NCBI RefSeq assembly: GCF_000968175.1
Contig: NZ_FO704551.1
Location: forward strand, 806,001-870,000
Direction: 5' to 3'
DNA length: 64,000 nt
From: Xenorhabdus poinarii G6
Lineage (GTDB): Bacteria > Pseudomonadota > Gammaproteobacteria > Enterobacterales > Enterobacteriaceae
A model generated the notes under the pieces. It saw only the letters and a program-made list of their open reading frames with translations. It was not told the origin of the DNA and did not search any database. Each line of letters starts with the position of its first letter. Positions within the stretch are counted from its first letter, which is position 1. The position numbers and the translations under genes were made by a program. Below, in pieces: positions 35,294 to 45,453 of the stretch.

Positions 35294-36157
35294 TTAATGC
35301 AGCTTAAGTTGATCATTCTCGTTATAAACGAAAGTTATATTACCATCTGGTGACGAAGGAAATGTCATTTTTACAATAGGTATTATTTTACCTGTAGATT
35401 GATAAAAATCTTTTTGATCATGTTGAGCATCTTTTAATCCATCATTTTGATAGAAAAAAGCTTCTATAGGGAGTTTATTTGGAATATTTTGATCCCAAAC
35501 AGCTATAGCTAATTCGTTATTTAATGGTAACTTAATAAGTGAACTAACTTTGAGACCTTCCATAAATATTTTTGCACTATTGTCACCTGTCACATCGAAA
35601 CCGCATTGAACACTACGATTGCTATTATTAACATTCACATAATTATAAACCCATTGTTCTGCTGTCGTAATATTCTGTTGTTGACATGATCCCAAATCTG
35701 GATATCCCGTAGGCGAACCACATCCTTTATTATTTCTAGCGTCTGTACCCCCATCAATAGGAAAGTAACAAAGGATTGCAGGATTTATTTTTTCAGAATC
35801 ATCAATGAGTTTAATATAAGGAGTGAAAATATAACCGTTGTGGTGATTAACTTCTAATTCAGCTATTCTAATATCAGATCTCAGATAAGAAAATGAAACG
35901 CTTCCTTTTCTTTCAGAAGTTGGGCTTGGATTCCATGAATGATAAGCATTGGATGCAACAGTTCCTCTGATTAATATTCCAGAACACAAAAATATTGGAA
36001 GCCCATCATCCCCACAGGATACTTGATTATCAAAATATCTTTTGGTTAATTCTTGTGCAATGTTATCTCCAGTATTTGAATGAGCGTTATTGATAAAAAA
36101 TAACAGGCACACCATAATTTTAAGTGTAAAACTTATTTTTTTTATAAATATGTTCAT
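35294..36157 (-). CDS. Halovibrin-like secreted protein (HvnA/HvnC family)
   Basis: 287 residues with a signal peptide (about 1-28, ending NNAHS). The body has many family-like segments: CGDDGLPIFLCSGILIRGT, AYHSWNPSPTSERKGSVSF, CYFPIDGGTDARNNKGCG, TTAEQWVYNY, and the C-terminal HDQKDFYQSTGKIIPIV. These match the halovibrin family as I remember it from Vibrio and Pseudomonas; Vibrio fischeri halovibrins were reported as secreted ADP-ribosyltransferases. I cannot locate an ADP-ribosyltransferase motif, so the activity is not claimed. Follows the next gene after 21 bases on the same strand. Confidence 0.7.
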   Translation of the reverse strand: MNIFIKKISFTLKIMVCLLFFINNAHSNTGDNIAQELTKRYFDNQVSCGDDGLPIFLCSGILIRGTVASNAYHSWNPSPTSERKGSVSFSYLRSDIRIAELEVNHHNGYIFTPYIKLIDDSEKINPAILCYFPIDGGTDARNNKGCGSPTGYPDLGSCQQQNITTAEQWVYNYVNVNNSNRSVQCGFDVTGDNSAKIFMEGLKVSSLIKLPLNNELAIAVWDQNIPNKLPIEAFFYQNDGLKDAQHDQKDFYQSTGKIIPIVKMTFPSSPDGNITFVYNENDQLKLH

Positions 36158-36178
36158 AATTTATTTTTATCCTAAAAA

Positions 36179-37222
36179 TTATAAAGTTTGTTTTAATATT
36201 CTGGAAAAGTCGTATCTGACGCCTGGGTTCATACTTCCTACTGCATAGTCAATCAACACCGTTGAACCTCGGTTTTCGTTTACCCAATCTTCTGGAAGTT
36301 TTACACCCATTTGTTGTGGGTCATCTACAGGTTTATAATTGGATTGTGTTTGAGACTTTCCAATCGCCCTTATGTCTACCGAATCAGGTGGCGACATGCC
36401 ATCATATTTAATCATTACGTGAATAGTGCCATCTCCCCGATAAAAAAGTTTTGGTGCAGGTAAATTAAGTCTTTGCTTTTCAATTTCTAAAAAGAAAGTT
36501 TTTGATTCTCCAAAATAAACAGGATTGTTTTGGTCAGTAACTTTAAACCAAATTTGTATTGTACTACCAATACCGTCAAGAAAATTCATTCGAGGAATAT
36601 AAAATGTCAAGGGGCTAATTTTATTTACTTGTTGAGGATCTGTTGAATATTGAGGTAAATATGAGTCTTTTGGACCTTGCCATAAAACCTGGACAGTTTG
36701 ACCTATTCGCATATTATTATATATAGGGACAATTATTTCTAATTGTTCTAATCTATAATAATCATCTTTTGTTAATAGAGTGCCTTTATTACCGGTAGCT
36801 TGAGGAACACTAACAGTTTCATGATGAGTTTCATGATGAGTTTCAGATTGTTTATCAGAATTAATTGTAGTCATTTCCGCTGTTTCAGATGTGTTTTCAC
36901 TACCTGATAATAAGTTTGTTACAGTGTAATACCCGTTATAAGTAGTATTTTCTGAAAAATTTTCTATAGAAAAAAGGACGGAAGTATAAGTGTCTTGGTT
37001 TTTAATAATTACTTTAGGGGATGAAGTGATAATATTACCACTAGAAGTATCTTTTAAATAACCCACAATCTTAATATTACCGCCTTCACCGATGTAATTC
37101 GGAATTAACATTAGTATATATGAAGCTTCTTGATCTTTTTGAGCTTGTATATCGATCTTTCCATCTACTGCTTGTGGGTATGACGGAGATTTTAATGAAT
37201 TATTGTTTGTCGTTGTCATCAT
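36179..37222 (-). CDS. Ig-like beta-sandwich protein of unknown function
   Basis: 347 residues without a clear signal peptide. Two beta-rich domains are visible (about 20-115 and 160-255). The second, with IGQTVQVLWQGP, PLTFYIPRMNFLDGIGSTIQIWFKV and RLNLPAPKLFY, resembles Ig-like repeat units seen in large surface proteins of Pseudomonas and relatives. A short tandem repeat (ETHHETHHET) lies in the linker. A C-terminal part (about 262-345) is unassigned. It is the upstream partner of the halovibrin-like gene, in an AT-rich island bordered by IS remnants. Confidence 0.55.
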   Translation of the reverse strand: MMTTTNNNSLKSPSYPQAVDGKIDIQAQKDQEASYILMLIPNYIGEGGNIKIVGYLKDTSSGNIITSSPKVIIKNQDTYTSVLFSIENFSENTTYNGYYTVTNLLSGSENTSETAEMTTINSDKQSETHHETHHETVSVPQATGNKGTLLTKDDYYRLEQLEIIVPIYNNMRIGQTVQVLWQGPKDSYLPQYSTDPQQVNKISPLTFYIPRMNFLDGIGSTIQIWFKVTDQNNPVYFGESKTFFLEIEKQRLNLPAPKLFYRGDGTIHVMIKYDGMSPPDSVDIRAIGKSQTQSNYKPVDDPQQMGVKLPEDWVNENRGSTVLIDYAVGSMNPGVRYDFSRILKQTL

Positions 37223-37341
37223 AATTCCTATTTATATTAAATGAAGTTAAATTTGTTTAAACTATAAGACTGTCCTAGATAAATAAAATCATCCAGGGCA
37301 GACAGCCCTTAAACTATTATTAATAGTCTTTGAGTGTTCAA

Positions 37342-37617
37342 TTAACAGTTCGAATAATCAAAATCCTTTTCACCCTTCTCCAGGTAAAACTGTATCTATG
37401 TATGCTTGCCATTTTTTACTAAACTACCCAGAATTTTCAGTTCCTATGTAATAATCAATATATAGAATGGTTGCGCCACCTCCCTCTGTAATTTATCTGC
37501 AGTTAATTTTAGATTTTGTCCACCAATAAAAACTGATTTATCCGAAAATTGTGTACCATCCTCTGTTGATATTACTATACTTTGTGTTGGTGCTGGTGAA
37601 TTTTGTTGAGTTTCCAT
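37342..37617 (-). pseudogene. decayed small gene upstream of the Ig-like protein
   Basis: ATG 37617 (GAGGA nine bases upstream) opens a 57-residue frame, METQQNSPAPTQSIVIS and onward, ending at 37444. A neighbouring frame continues with EGGGATILYIDYYIGTENSG, a stop, then WQAYIDTVLPGEG and DFDYSNC to TAA 37342-37344. Several small lesions have broken one gene of about 90 codons. Family not recognised. Confidence 0.5.
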
Positions 37618-37889
37618 AGTTAAATATCCTCGTTATTATTATTGATATATTGACTTATGATATAAAGGCATTGATATTAAAGATCAATCCATAAAAATTA
37701 TTAATCATCTAATAAAAATAAGAATTATGAAAATTGGTTTGAATTTGCTTTGAAGCATATGTTGCTGTATTGTTTCAATTTTATTAATTTTGTAAGTTCC
37801 TCTTTTAAAGAGATAAAAGGTTATTTAAAAATATTAGGCACAGGAGTCCTAAATATTGTTGAAAGAAAAAATACACTTTTTATCGGTAA

Positions 37890-38026
37890 TTTAGTCGATA
37901 AAAATAGTACGCTGCTGTGTTCCTGTGAACGCTAACTCACTCTGCGGCAATAGGTGCGGTAGAGCTTGTGATAAAGCACTCCAGAAGCCGTTCTTGTTTG
38001 TACTTACTGAGTCTACTTTTTCTCAT
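37890..38026 (-). pseudogene. IS1595-family transposase N-terminal fragment
   Basis: Reads MRKSRLSKYKQERLLECF and, after a stop and small shifts, NTAAYYFYRL: the N-terminus of an IS1595-family transposase. A probable IS end (TAGCTATCTAGGACAGCC, 38047-38064) lies just outside. A matching inverted copy, CTGTCCTAGATA, is at about 37270-37281, suggesting a collapsed element or two solo ends around the decayed gene. Confidence 0.6.
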
Positions 38027-38193
38027 AGAACTATCCTAAATGACCTTAGCTATCTAGGACAGCCTATTGATATTAATGATATTCACCTCTTCTTCATCTT
38101 CTGTCCGCAGTGCCTTGCCAGTTTTAAAAAATACTAACTACACTTTTTGGGGATGATTTTGCATTTATGCAAATATTATTGAGGAATTGTAGA

Positions 38194-38901
38194 ATGTTTA
38201 AAAAATTATTGGCAGAGCTTTTTGGTACGTTTTGGTTGGTCTTCGGTGGTTGTGGTAGCGCTGTTTTAGCCGCGGCATTTCCACAACTGGGGATTGGTTT
38301 TTTGGGGGTATCTCTGGCTTTTGGTTTAACGGTGGTCACGATGGCTTATGCGGTGGGGCATATTTCAGGCGGGCATTTTAATCCGGCGGTCACATTGGGG
38401 TTATTTGTGGGCGGTCGTGTCCCTGCTAAAGATGTCATTCCATATATCATTGCCCAAGTGATCGGTGGCATTGCGGCAGCCGCCGTGCTTTATCTTATTG
38501 CCAGTGGCCACAGTGGGTTTGATGCAACGACAAGTGGTTTCGCTTCTAATGGTTATGGTGAACATTCTCCCGGTGGTTTTTCATTACAAGCGGCCATCAT
38601 CATTGAAATAGTCTTAACGGCATTTTTTCTGATTGTCATTCTTGGGGCAACAGATAAAAATGCGCCGGCAGGCTTTGCCCCCTTGGCTATCGGTTTAGCG
38701 CTGGCACTTATTCATTTAATTAGCATTCCGGTAACCAATACCTCAGTTAACCCGGCAAGAAGTACCGCCGTTGCTCTTTTTCAGGGCACCTGGGCTTTGG
38801 ATCAGCTTTGGTTATTCTGGTTGATGCCATTGATAGGCGGGGGTATCGGTGGGTTAATTTATCGCTCGCTATTACAGAAAAAAGATTCATCCATTAACTG
38901 A
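38194..38901 (+). CDS. aqpZ: Aquaporin Z
   Basis: 235 residues from ATG 38194 (GAGGA upstream). Six membrane helices and both pore motifs are present: [11 protein letters not shown] near residue 60 and [12 protein letters not shown] near 185. The selectivity-filter Arg follows the second NPA (NPAR), as in water channels. Inner membrane; rapid water exchange during osmotic change. Followed by its own terminator. Confidence 0.95.
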   Translation: MFKKLLAELFGTFWLVFGGCGSAVLAAAFPQLGIGFLGVSLAFGLTVVTMAYAVGHISGGHFNPAVTLGLFVGGRVPAKDVIPYIIAQVIGGIAAAAVLYLIASGHSGFDATTSGFASNGYGEHSPGGFSLQAAIIIEIVLTAFFLIVILGATDKNAPAGFAPLAIGLALALIHLISIPVTNTSVNPARSTAVALFQGTWALDQLWLFWLMPLIGGGIGGLIYRSLLQKKDSSIN

Positions 38902-38915
38902 CATTCTCTTCATGT

Positions 38916-38945
38916 TAAAAAGCCATGCCGCGGCATGGCTTTTTT
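38916..38945 (+). terminator. rho-independent terminator after aqpZ
   Basis: AAAAGCCATGCC paired with GGCATGGCTTTT, followed by further T. Confidence 0.85.
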
Positions 38946-39465
38946 CCTGCAATAAATTATATCTAATAATTAAATGGTATAGCTTTGTGAAATAATATTA
39001 ATCTCACGACGTGGTATTGATGTGTTTTTTAAATGCGATCAAAAAAACTGAATGATTTTTTTAAAAAAATTAATTTTCATATGGAATTATCGTGGTGTAT
39101 GTTTGTATGCAGGGATTATATTGTTATATAACACGTGTAATAAAATAAAATGATAAGGCTTTAATATATTTATATTTGGGTTTGGTTGTATATTATGAAT
39201 TCCTTCGTTAGTTTTTTTGAGATCTTTATTCTTTATATGTTCAAGAGCATGTGAGCTAATACTTGATATATTCAATAAATTTCAGTTTGTGGTAGGTCAG
39301 TAAAGGAATTAACGCTCAGGAAAATAGTTTATTTGGTAACTAAATGGAGTTATGTCAATCCGCTAGGTAACAAGCTGAAAGAGAACGGATATATATGGCA
39401 ATATTCATTTATTGCCAATGGCATTAATTAGCTTCGATGTAAAAGTAATAAATTAGGAATAAATT
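38946..39465. other. AT-rich region upstream of the isonitrile cassette
   Basis: 520 bases without a supported gene. It must hold the promoter of isnA-isnB. I see no clear palindrome or riboswitch. The AGGAA before ATG 39466 is the ribosome site. Confidence 0.55.
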
Positions 39466-40503
39466 ATGGAACGTTTTGACGTAGAAAAAGTCTCTAACAA
39501 AATTCTCAATGAATTATTGCAATACCGGCGTCGTTTCCCTGAATCTGAACATTCGCTTCAATATGAAGAGGAAAAGGTTTCAGCGGTTCAACTGCCGCGT
39601 ATTCATGCCTTTGTGCAACAAGGGAAACCCGTTGAATGTATTTTACCTGCCTTTCCGACAAAATCGCCAAATCCAAGAAAAGTATTGGGCAAAATGCCAG
39701 ATATGGCAGAAAAATTATCACTGATCTTTTTAAACTCTCTTTGTCAACGTATTCAGCTTTATTATCCCCCGGGCGCAAATATTGTTATTTGTTCTGATGG
39801 CCATGTCTTTAGTGATCTGATTCATGTCGATGATGAAACCATTACCCATTATCAATTGGAAATTGAAAAACTGTTACAGGAGCTGGGGGCAACGCATCTT
39901 TCCGTTTTTAATCTGGGTAACGTTGAATCACTGACGCAATATACCAGTGATTACGATCAACTGCGTGAATTATTGGTCAGCCGTTATGCGTCTTCCATTG
40001 AAGCGATTAAGGAAACGCTCAAAGAAAGCGAAGAGGGAGTGCAATTATATCGGGCGATTACTCGTTTCCTGTATGAAGATAGCTTATTACCGGAATACAC
40101 CGGTTCAAAAAATGCGTTACAAAAAGATGCTCGTCAGCGCGCGGTCGGGGTTATCCAGCGTAGTTGGGCGTGGGGAAATTTGCTGGCAGAGCAGTTTCCA
40201 TTAGCGATCCGTCTTTCTATTCATCCACAGGCGGTGGACAGTATCAAAATCGGTATTCATATGATGCCGACCAGAGATGATTGGTTGACGCCGTGGCACG
40301 GTGTGGCCGCTAACGTTAATGGTCAGTTTGTATTGATGAAAAGTGATGAAGTGAAAAAGATGAATGGAAAACTAATCGAAATTCGGGGCGTGCCAAGTCA
40401 TTACTTAATTGAAAAACGCGTTGAAGACCCATTAGCGGAAGAGACACGGTCTGTAGACAACCCGCAAACAGAATTTCAGGCAACGACAATACAAGCAGAA
40501 TAA
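39466..40503 (+). CDS. isnA: Isonitrile synthase (IsnA/PvcA)
   Basis: 345 residues of the DIT1_PvcA family, which makes the isonitrile group from the amine of tyrosine (or Trp) and a carbon of ribulose-5-phosphate. Conserved segments: [20 protein letters not shown] near residue 61, the nucleotide-like pocket region [17 protein letters not shown] near 108, and [10 protein letters not shown] near 276. First gene of a three-gene operon of rhabduscin type. In Xenorhabdus nematophila the IsnA-IsnB-glycosyltransferase set makes rhabduscin, a surface-bound inhibitor of insect phenoloxidase. Confidence 0.94.
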   Translation: MERFDVEKVSNKILNELLQYRRRFPESEHSLQYEEEKVSAVQLPRIHAFVQQGKPVECILPAFPTKSPNPRKVLGKMPDMAEKLSLIFLNSLCQRIQLYYPPGANIVICSDGHVFSDLIHVDDETITHYQLEIEKLLQELGATHLSVFNLGNVESLTQYTSDYDQLRELLVSRYASSIEAIKETLKESEEGVQLYRAITRFLYEDSLLPEYTGSKNALQKDARQRAVGVIQRSWAWGNLLAEQFPLAIRLSIHPQAVDSIKIGIHMMPTRDDWLTPWHGVAANVNGQFVLMKSDEVKKMNGKLIEIRGVPSHYLIEKRVEDPLAEETRSVDNPQTEFQATTIQAE

Positions 40504-40537
40504 CGAAATCAATACTGCATTTTTGAGGGAAGAAATC

Positions 40538-41410
40538 ATGAATAAAGATGAACTTGATTGCCATATTGAGTTGGTTAAGCCTTTCGGGGTATTGATTACC
40601 CCTCGTTACCCTGATCAGGCGATTACCTCGCTGTCAGTCGATGCGTTACGCGAATTGGCGCGAACCCATCTGTTAGTGGTATTACGTGGCTTTAGTTCGG
40701 GTTTTACGGATAAAGCGATCTTGACGGAATATGCTCGCCGTTGGGGAGACATCATGATGTGGCCATTCGGTGCTGTATTGGATGTCATGGAACAGCCGGA
40801 TCCCACTGATCATGTGCTGGACAGTGGTCACTTACCGTTACATTGGGATGGCATGTACAAAGAGACAATCCCTGAATTTCAAATATTCCACTGTGTTGCG
40901 GCACCAGAAGCGGCACAAGGAGGGCGTACTACGTTTGTCAATACAGAACAACTGATTGCGGATGCCAGTGATGAAGAGCGCAATACATGGAAAAATACCC
41001 TGATTACCTATCACACAAGTCGGGTGACACATTATGGCGGCGAAGTTGTCTCACCGCTGGTTTGCCTCCATCCAGGCGGTAAAAAGTGGGTCATGCGTTA
41101 TAACGAGCCGATGGGGAAAGAAGAGGTGAAGTATGCTGATCACCACGCTTTGAACATCGCAGGGATCTCACGGGAAGAGCAACACGCCTTTGAGGGAGCG
41201 CTGTATCACCGATTGTATGATCCGCGTTATCTCTACGCCCATCAATGGCAATCTGGTGACATTGCAATTTGTGATAACTTCACTTTATTGCATGGACGTG
41301 AAGCGTTTATTTCCCGCGCACCTCGTCATATTCAGCGGGTTCATATTCATGGTGTACCGGTGTGTCAGAATCACCATTTTCGCCCGATTTTCGTTCCGGA
41401 TTCAGTGTAA
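40538..41410 (+). CDS. isnB: Fe(II)/2-oxoglutarate oxygenase (IsnB/PvcB)
   Basis: 290 residues from ATG 40538 (GAGGGAAG upstream) of the TauD/PvcB family. It oxidatively decarboxylates the IsnA product to the vinyl isonitrile. The facial triad is visible as HWDGMY (His-x-Asp near residue 106) and the distal His in [11 protein letters not shown], with the 2-oxoglutarate Arg in PRHIQRVHI. Starts 34 bases after isnA. Confidence 0.94.
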   Translation: MNKDELDCHIELVKPFGVLITPRYPDQAITSLSVDALRELARTHLLVVLRGFSSGFTDKAILTEYARRWGDIMMWPFGAVLDVMEQPDPTDHVLDSGHLPLHWDGMYKETIPEFQIFHCVAAPEAAQGGRTTFVNTEQLIADASDEERNTWKNTLITYHTSRVTHYGGEVVSPLVCLHPGGKKWVMRYNEPMGKEEVKYADHHALNIAGISREEQHAFEGALYHRLYDPRYLYAHQWQSGDIAICDNFTLLHGREAFISRAPRHIQRVHIHGVPVCQNHHFRPIFVPDSV

Positions 41411-41457
41411 ATCGCCTTTGCAATATCGATTTTAATGGGTTTAAAGGAGTGTAATGG

Positions 41458-42741
41458 ATGTCTCGTATTGTTTTGGCTGCGATTGCAACCCCAGGTCATG
41501 TGTTGCCAATGCTGACGATTGCCGAGCACTTAATCGGGCAGGGGCATGATGTCACCCTGTTCAGTGGTGCTTTGTTTCGGTCGCAAACGGAAGCGTTAGG
41601 TGCAACGTTTATTCCTTTTGATAAGTCATTGGATATTGATTACCGTTTTCTGGAAAAATCGGTACCCGAACGGGGAGAACTCCCACCGGGAAATGCTCAG
41701 ATGGCCTTATCGTTAAGACGGTTTTTTGCAGCGCCTATTCCCGGATTATCAAGGCAATTAATGCAAGTGATTGAAGAGAAGCAAGCGGATCTGCTGATTA
41801 TCGATAATACCTTTTATGCAGCGCTGCCATTATTGCAGAAACCCGTTGAAGAACGTATTCCTGTTATTGCTATTGGTGTGACGCCGCTGCCCTGGTCATC
41901 AAAGGATGCCATATTCTGGGGGCCTCGGATCCCACCTGAATTATTGCCTGCTGATTTAACACGTGAGCAATTAGTGGATGACGCGACGCTGCAATTAATC
42001 GAACAGGTCAGAGAGGCGTTCAATCAGTCACTTGCGGCGGTGGGGGGGCAACCACTGACCGGCGACCACAATGATGTTTTGATGAGTGGTGTTGAACGCT
42101 ATTTGCAACTGGCAACACCAGCATTTGAATTTCCCCGTGATGATTTACCTGAAACCGTGTCGTTTATCGGTTCATTGCCAGTGAAGGTGGAAGAGGATAA
42201 AACGCAAATCAGTTGGCCGGATGAGCGCTTGCCATTGATCCTGGTGACACAGGGAACACTGGCGAATGTTGATTTTAGCCAATTGATATTGCCGGCATTG
42301 CGTGCATTGGCCGATTTACCCGTTCGGGTATTGGCGATTACCGGCGGCCGCGCGATTGATGTTCTGGGCGATGTAATCCCGGAAAACGCCCGTGTCGTCG
42401 AATATCTCAATTTTGAACACTGGCTTCCTCGCGCCGCCATTTTTATGACAAATGGGGGTTATGGTTCACTGAATTCGGCCATTCGTCATGGCGTACCTTT
42501 GGTGGTCGCGGGCACCGGAGATGGTAAACTGGAAGCTGTCGCTCGTGTTATCTGGTCGCGGTGTGGTATCAGCCTGCAAACGGATACACCGAATGAACAG
42601 CAATTATGTCAGGCGGTGACAAGGTTATTATCTTCTCCGGCATGGCAGCAGCAGTCACATATCGTGAAGGCGGATTACGATGCGCACAATGCGTTGGCTT
42701 CAATCACGCGTCATGTGAATGAATTGGTAAGAAAGCAATAA
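41458..42741 (+). CDS. UDP-glycosyltransferase of the rhabduscin cassette (GT1)
   Basis: 427 residues with the GT-B fold. The N-terminal acceptor domain begins IVLAAIATPGHVLPMLTIAEHL. The donor domain carries LVTQGTLANVDFSQL and the sugar-nucleotide region EYLNFEHWLPRAAIFMTNGGYGSLNSAIRHGVPLVV (the His-x7-Gly-type signature of GT1). It would attach the amino-deoxy sugar to the tyrosine-derived vinyl isonitrile. AGGAG lies ten bases upstream. Gene order and spacing match the rhabduscin operon. Confidence 0.9.
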   Translation: MSRIVLAAIATPGHVLPMLTIAEHLIGQGHDVTLFSGALFRSQTEALGATFIPFDKSLDIDYRFLEKSVPERGELPPGNAQMALSLRRFFAAPIPGLSRQLMQVIEEKQADLLIIDNTFYAALPLLQKPVEERIPVIAIGVTPLPWSSKDAIFWGPRIPPELLPADLTREQLVDDATLQLIEQVREAFNQSLAAVGGQPLTGDHNDVLMSGVERYLQLATPAFEFPRDDLPETVSFIGSLPVKVEEDKTQISWPDERLPLILVTQGTLANVDFSQLILPALRALADLPVRVLAITGGRAIDVLGDVIPENARVVEYLNFEHWLPRAAIFMTNGGYGSLNSAIRHGVPLVVAGTGDGKLEAVARVIWSRCGISLQTDTPNEQQLCQAVTRLLSSPAWQQQSHIVKADYDAHNALASITRHVNELVRKQ

Positions 42742-42842
42742 AGCGAGCAGATGATGAAAATAAAACGCGGCATGTTGGTGCCGCATTATTTTGCTCAAAA
42801 GACGTGCATTAAGTGAATAGGAAACCGTTATCAGATGGGATA

Positions 42843-43484
42843 TCAGGCTTTTTCACGGACGCCTTCAACCGAAATAATCAGCTCGACTTCCTGAGATTTT
42901 GGCCCTAAATCGCTTTTAATCTTAAAATCTTTCAATTTGATTTTTCCATTGGCCTCAAAACCGGCTCGATATCCCCCCCAGGGATCTTTACCTTCCCCCA
43001 TCAATTTTGCCTCTAACGTGATGGATTGGGTGACACCGTTTAATGTAAGATCACCGGTGATGGTATACTTTTCGCCTGTTTTTTTGACTTCGGTTGAAGT
43101 GAATTTAGCCTCTGGATATTGTGTTGTATTCAAAAAATCGGCGCTGCGTAGGTGCTTGTCACGTTCAGCATGGTTGGTGTCAATACTGTTTGTTTTAATC
43201 GTGACCTGAACGTTATCTTTGCTGGTATCCTGGGCATCGAAGGTGAAGTCACCCTCAAATTTATTGAAGCTTCCGTAAAGCCAACTCATTCCCAAATGCT
43301 GGATACGAAATTCAATAAAGGCGTGTTGACCAGCGGTATCGATTTTATAGTTAGCGGCTATGGCTGAGCTCGTCCCCATCAATAAAATGCTGGTGGTCAG
43401 GCTGATGATGGATTTCTTAAGCCACTTTTTTTTAAAGTTAGTCTTTTCAGAAACGTTTTGTCCGAACAGCGTTTTTTCAAACAT
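42843..43484 (-). CDS. yceI: YceI-family periplasmic protein
   Basis: 213 residues. A signal peptide preceded by an unusually long basic leader ([26 protein letters not shown]) is followed by the lipocalin-like YceI barrel: [51 protein letters not shown]. The family binds polyisoprenoid-like lipids. A shorter start at a later Met is not available before the signal sequence except within the leader. Lies 18 bases after yceJ. Confidence 0.92.
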   Translation of the reverse strand: MFEKTLFGQNVSEKTNFKKKWLKKSIISLTTSILLMGTSSAIAANYKIDTAGQHAFIEFRIQHLGMSWLYGSFNKFEGDFTFDAQDTSKDNVQVTIKTNSIDTNHAERDKHLRSADFLNTTQYPEAKFTSTEVKKTGEKYTITGDLTLNGVTQSITLEAKLMGEGKDPWGGYRAGFEANGKIKLKDFKIKSDLGPKSQEVELIISVEGVREKA

Positions 43485-43502
43485 AAATTGATTCTCCAGA
43501 AA

Positions 43503-44063
43503 TTATTTTATATCAGGGTTGAAACCAAACATTCTTTTCAGGGTGCTATCACGGTCGATAAAATGGTGTTTTAATGCGGCAAGGCCATGCAACAGAGAGA
43601 ACACCACGGCAAGCCAGGCAAGGTAAAGATGGATAACGCCGGCTGTATCCGCTTGAACCCCTTGTCCGGTTAAGATTGCGGGAACGTCAAACCAACCAAA
43701 AACCTGGATGGGATCCCCCTCCGCAGTGGAAATCAGGTAGCCGCTGGCTAAGATGCCGAATAAAACGAAATACAGTGTGAAATGCGCCAGTTTTGCGCTG
43801 ATACGTGTCAATTGGCTGTAATTCGCCAGGGGTTTTGGGGGTGGGGAAATAAACCGCCATAGCAGACGGATCACCATGACGATAAAAATGCATACGCCGA
43901 GGCTCTTATGCAGCGCCGGTGCACGATGATACCAGGTATCATAATAGCTTAATGTCACCATCCATAACCCAAGCGCAAACATCCCGTAAACGGCAAGGGC
44001 AACGACCCAATGCAGTAAAATAGCAATATGACCAAAGCGTGTGGGTGTATTTTTTAATAGCAT
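43503..44063 (-). CDS. yceJ: Cytochrome b561 (YceJ)
   Basis: 186 residues from ATG 44063, chosen for the GGAAGG upstream and because E. coli YceJ starts at the same point. Four membrane helices with heme-ligand His residues in HIAILLHW, HRAPALHKSLG, HFTLYFVL and HLYLAWLAVVFSLLHGLAALKHH. Di-heme quinol-linked electron carrier of the inner membrane, co-transcribed with yceI as in E. coli. Confidence 0.92.
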   Translation of the reverse strand: MLLKNTPTRFGHIAILLHWVVALAVYGMFALGLWMVTLSYYDTWYHRAPALHKSLGVCIFIVMVIRLLWRFISPPPKPLANYSQLTRISAKLAHFTLYFVLFGILASGYLISTAEGDPIQVFGWFDVPAILTGQGVQADTAGVIHLYLAWLAVVFSLLHGLAALKHHFIDRDSTLKRMFGFNPDIK

Positions 44064-44552
44064 ACTGTTTCCTTCCGGCAGCCCGAATGTCATCGACGTT
44101 AATGAAGAAGTCAGGGATAGTATAGTAGTTAAAAATTCAGTTTTATTTTTATCAATCTCAAACAAATATTTTGTTTAAGAGTGTCAAATTTTATCAATAA
44201 TAAAGTGGCATGGTGATGTTTTGGACAGAATAAAGCCTGTCAGACGTTTCGTTATATTCTTTGTGGTTCTTTTTTATAACTGATAATTGCGGATTTATTT
44301 TTTATGAGCTGAATGAATTTTGTATTTTTAATTTTAAGGGGTGTTTGTATTTTTTCAGGTGAATTAATTAACCATCGTGAATAAAATCATTGGTGATTAT
44401 CTCATATTGATATGTTCCTGTTTTACGGCTTGCTTTTTTATTTTTTATTATGGAATACTTGGCTGTCTTTTATGTTGTTATATTGTTTATTGCTATCGTG
44501 TTTACCACGAGAACATGGATCATTTATCCATTGATCCCCCATTCATTGAATC
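44064..44552. other. AT-rich intergenic region between yceJ and the GST gene
   Basis: About 490 bases between divergent genes. It should hold both promoters. No gene, RNA or repeat recognised. Confidence 0.5.
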
Positions 44553-44570
44553 ATGACAGAGAAAAATACG

Positions 44571-45203
44571 ATGTACACATTGTGGATAGCCAATAAAAAT
44601 TATTCTTCCTGGTCATTGCGTCCGTGGATTTTGCTCAAGGCGCTGGATATTCCTTTTAACGAACAGCAGTGTTATTTTGAGAATAACAAAAGTAGTTATG
44701 AAAAATTCAAAGCTTTTTCGCCTACCGGGCTGGTTCCTTGCCTGATTGATGGAAAAACAACCGTTTGGGATTCGTTGGCTATTGTGGAATATCTGGCTGA
44801 AGAATATGCACAAGTCTGGCCGTCAGAGAAAACAGCGAGAGCATGGGCGAGGAGTGCGGCGGCGGAAATGCACGCGGGTTTTATGACATTGCGTCAGACT
44901 TGTCCAATGAACTGTGCTGTGCGGAAGGAATTGGATGAAATGACACCGGCATTGCAGCATGATATTGCGCGAATCGATGCCCTTTGGACAGAAGGATTAA
45001 CTCAGTTTGGTGGTGAATGGTTGGCGGGTGATAAATTCACGGCGGTTGATGCGTTTTATGCTCCGGTGGTTTTCCGAGCTCAAACCTATGGGTTGAAATT
45101 TTCTGCGCTGAGTCAGGGGTGGATTGATCGTATGTTAAAACATCCTGCGATGGTGGAATGGCTGGCATCTGCAATAACAGAACCTGAGATCGTCCATGAG
45201 TGA
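44571..45203 (+). CDS. Glutathione S-transferase family protein
   Basis: 210 residues from ATG 44571 (AGAG ten bases upstream); ATG 44553 is an in-frame alternative. The N-terminal thioredoxin-fold domain has NKNYSSWSLRPWILLKA (the SSWS region carries the catalytic Ser) and the glutathione-binding TGLVPCLIDG and DSLAIVEYLAE. An all-helical C-terminal domain follows. Similar to the maleylacetoacetate-isomerase/zeta-like GSTs; substrate unknown. Confidence 0.88.
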   Translation: MYTLWIANKNYSSWSLRPWILLKALDIPFNEQQCYFENNKSSYEKFKAFSPTGLVPCLIDGKTTVWDSLAIVEYLAEEYAQVWPSEKTARAWARSAAAEMHAGFMTLRQTCPMNCAVRKELDEMTPALQHDIARIDALWTEGLTQFGGEWLAGDKFTAVDAFYAPVVFRAQTYGLKFSALSQGWIDRMLKHPAMVEWLASAITEPEIVHE

Positions 45204-45273
45204 CATTATTTCGAGTTTCGAGATCCCGCACTGATACTTGGCAGTGGTTAAACGTTGACCGGGTAAAAAAAGA

Positions 45274-45295
45274 AGCTCCGTGTTGGGACGGAGCT
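45274..45295 (-). terminator. terminator of the prpBCDE operon
   Basis: AGCTCCGT / ACGGAGCT stem with a six-base loop; on the minus strand it is followed by a run of seven T. It lies 160 bases after the prpE stop. Confidence 0.75.
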
Positions 45296-45453
45296 GAATG
45301 GGTAAAAGTAGCTGGGAAAATGTAGTACATGTGAAGAGTAACGCAATGACATTAAATAGGGGTTAAACAAAAGCGTGATTGTGTAAAAAAATTTCCGGTG
45401 GAGAGGCGTCAGTTAATCCAGAGCATAAGGGCTAATGCAGGGCGACCTGAACG

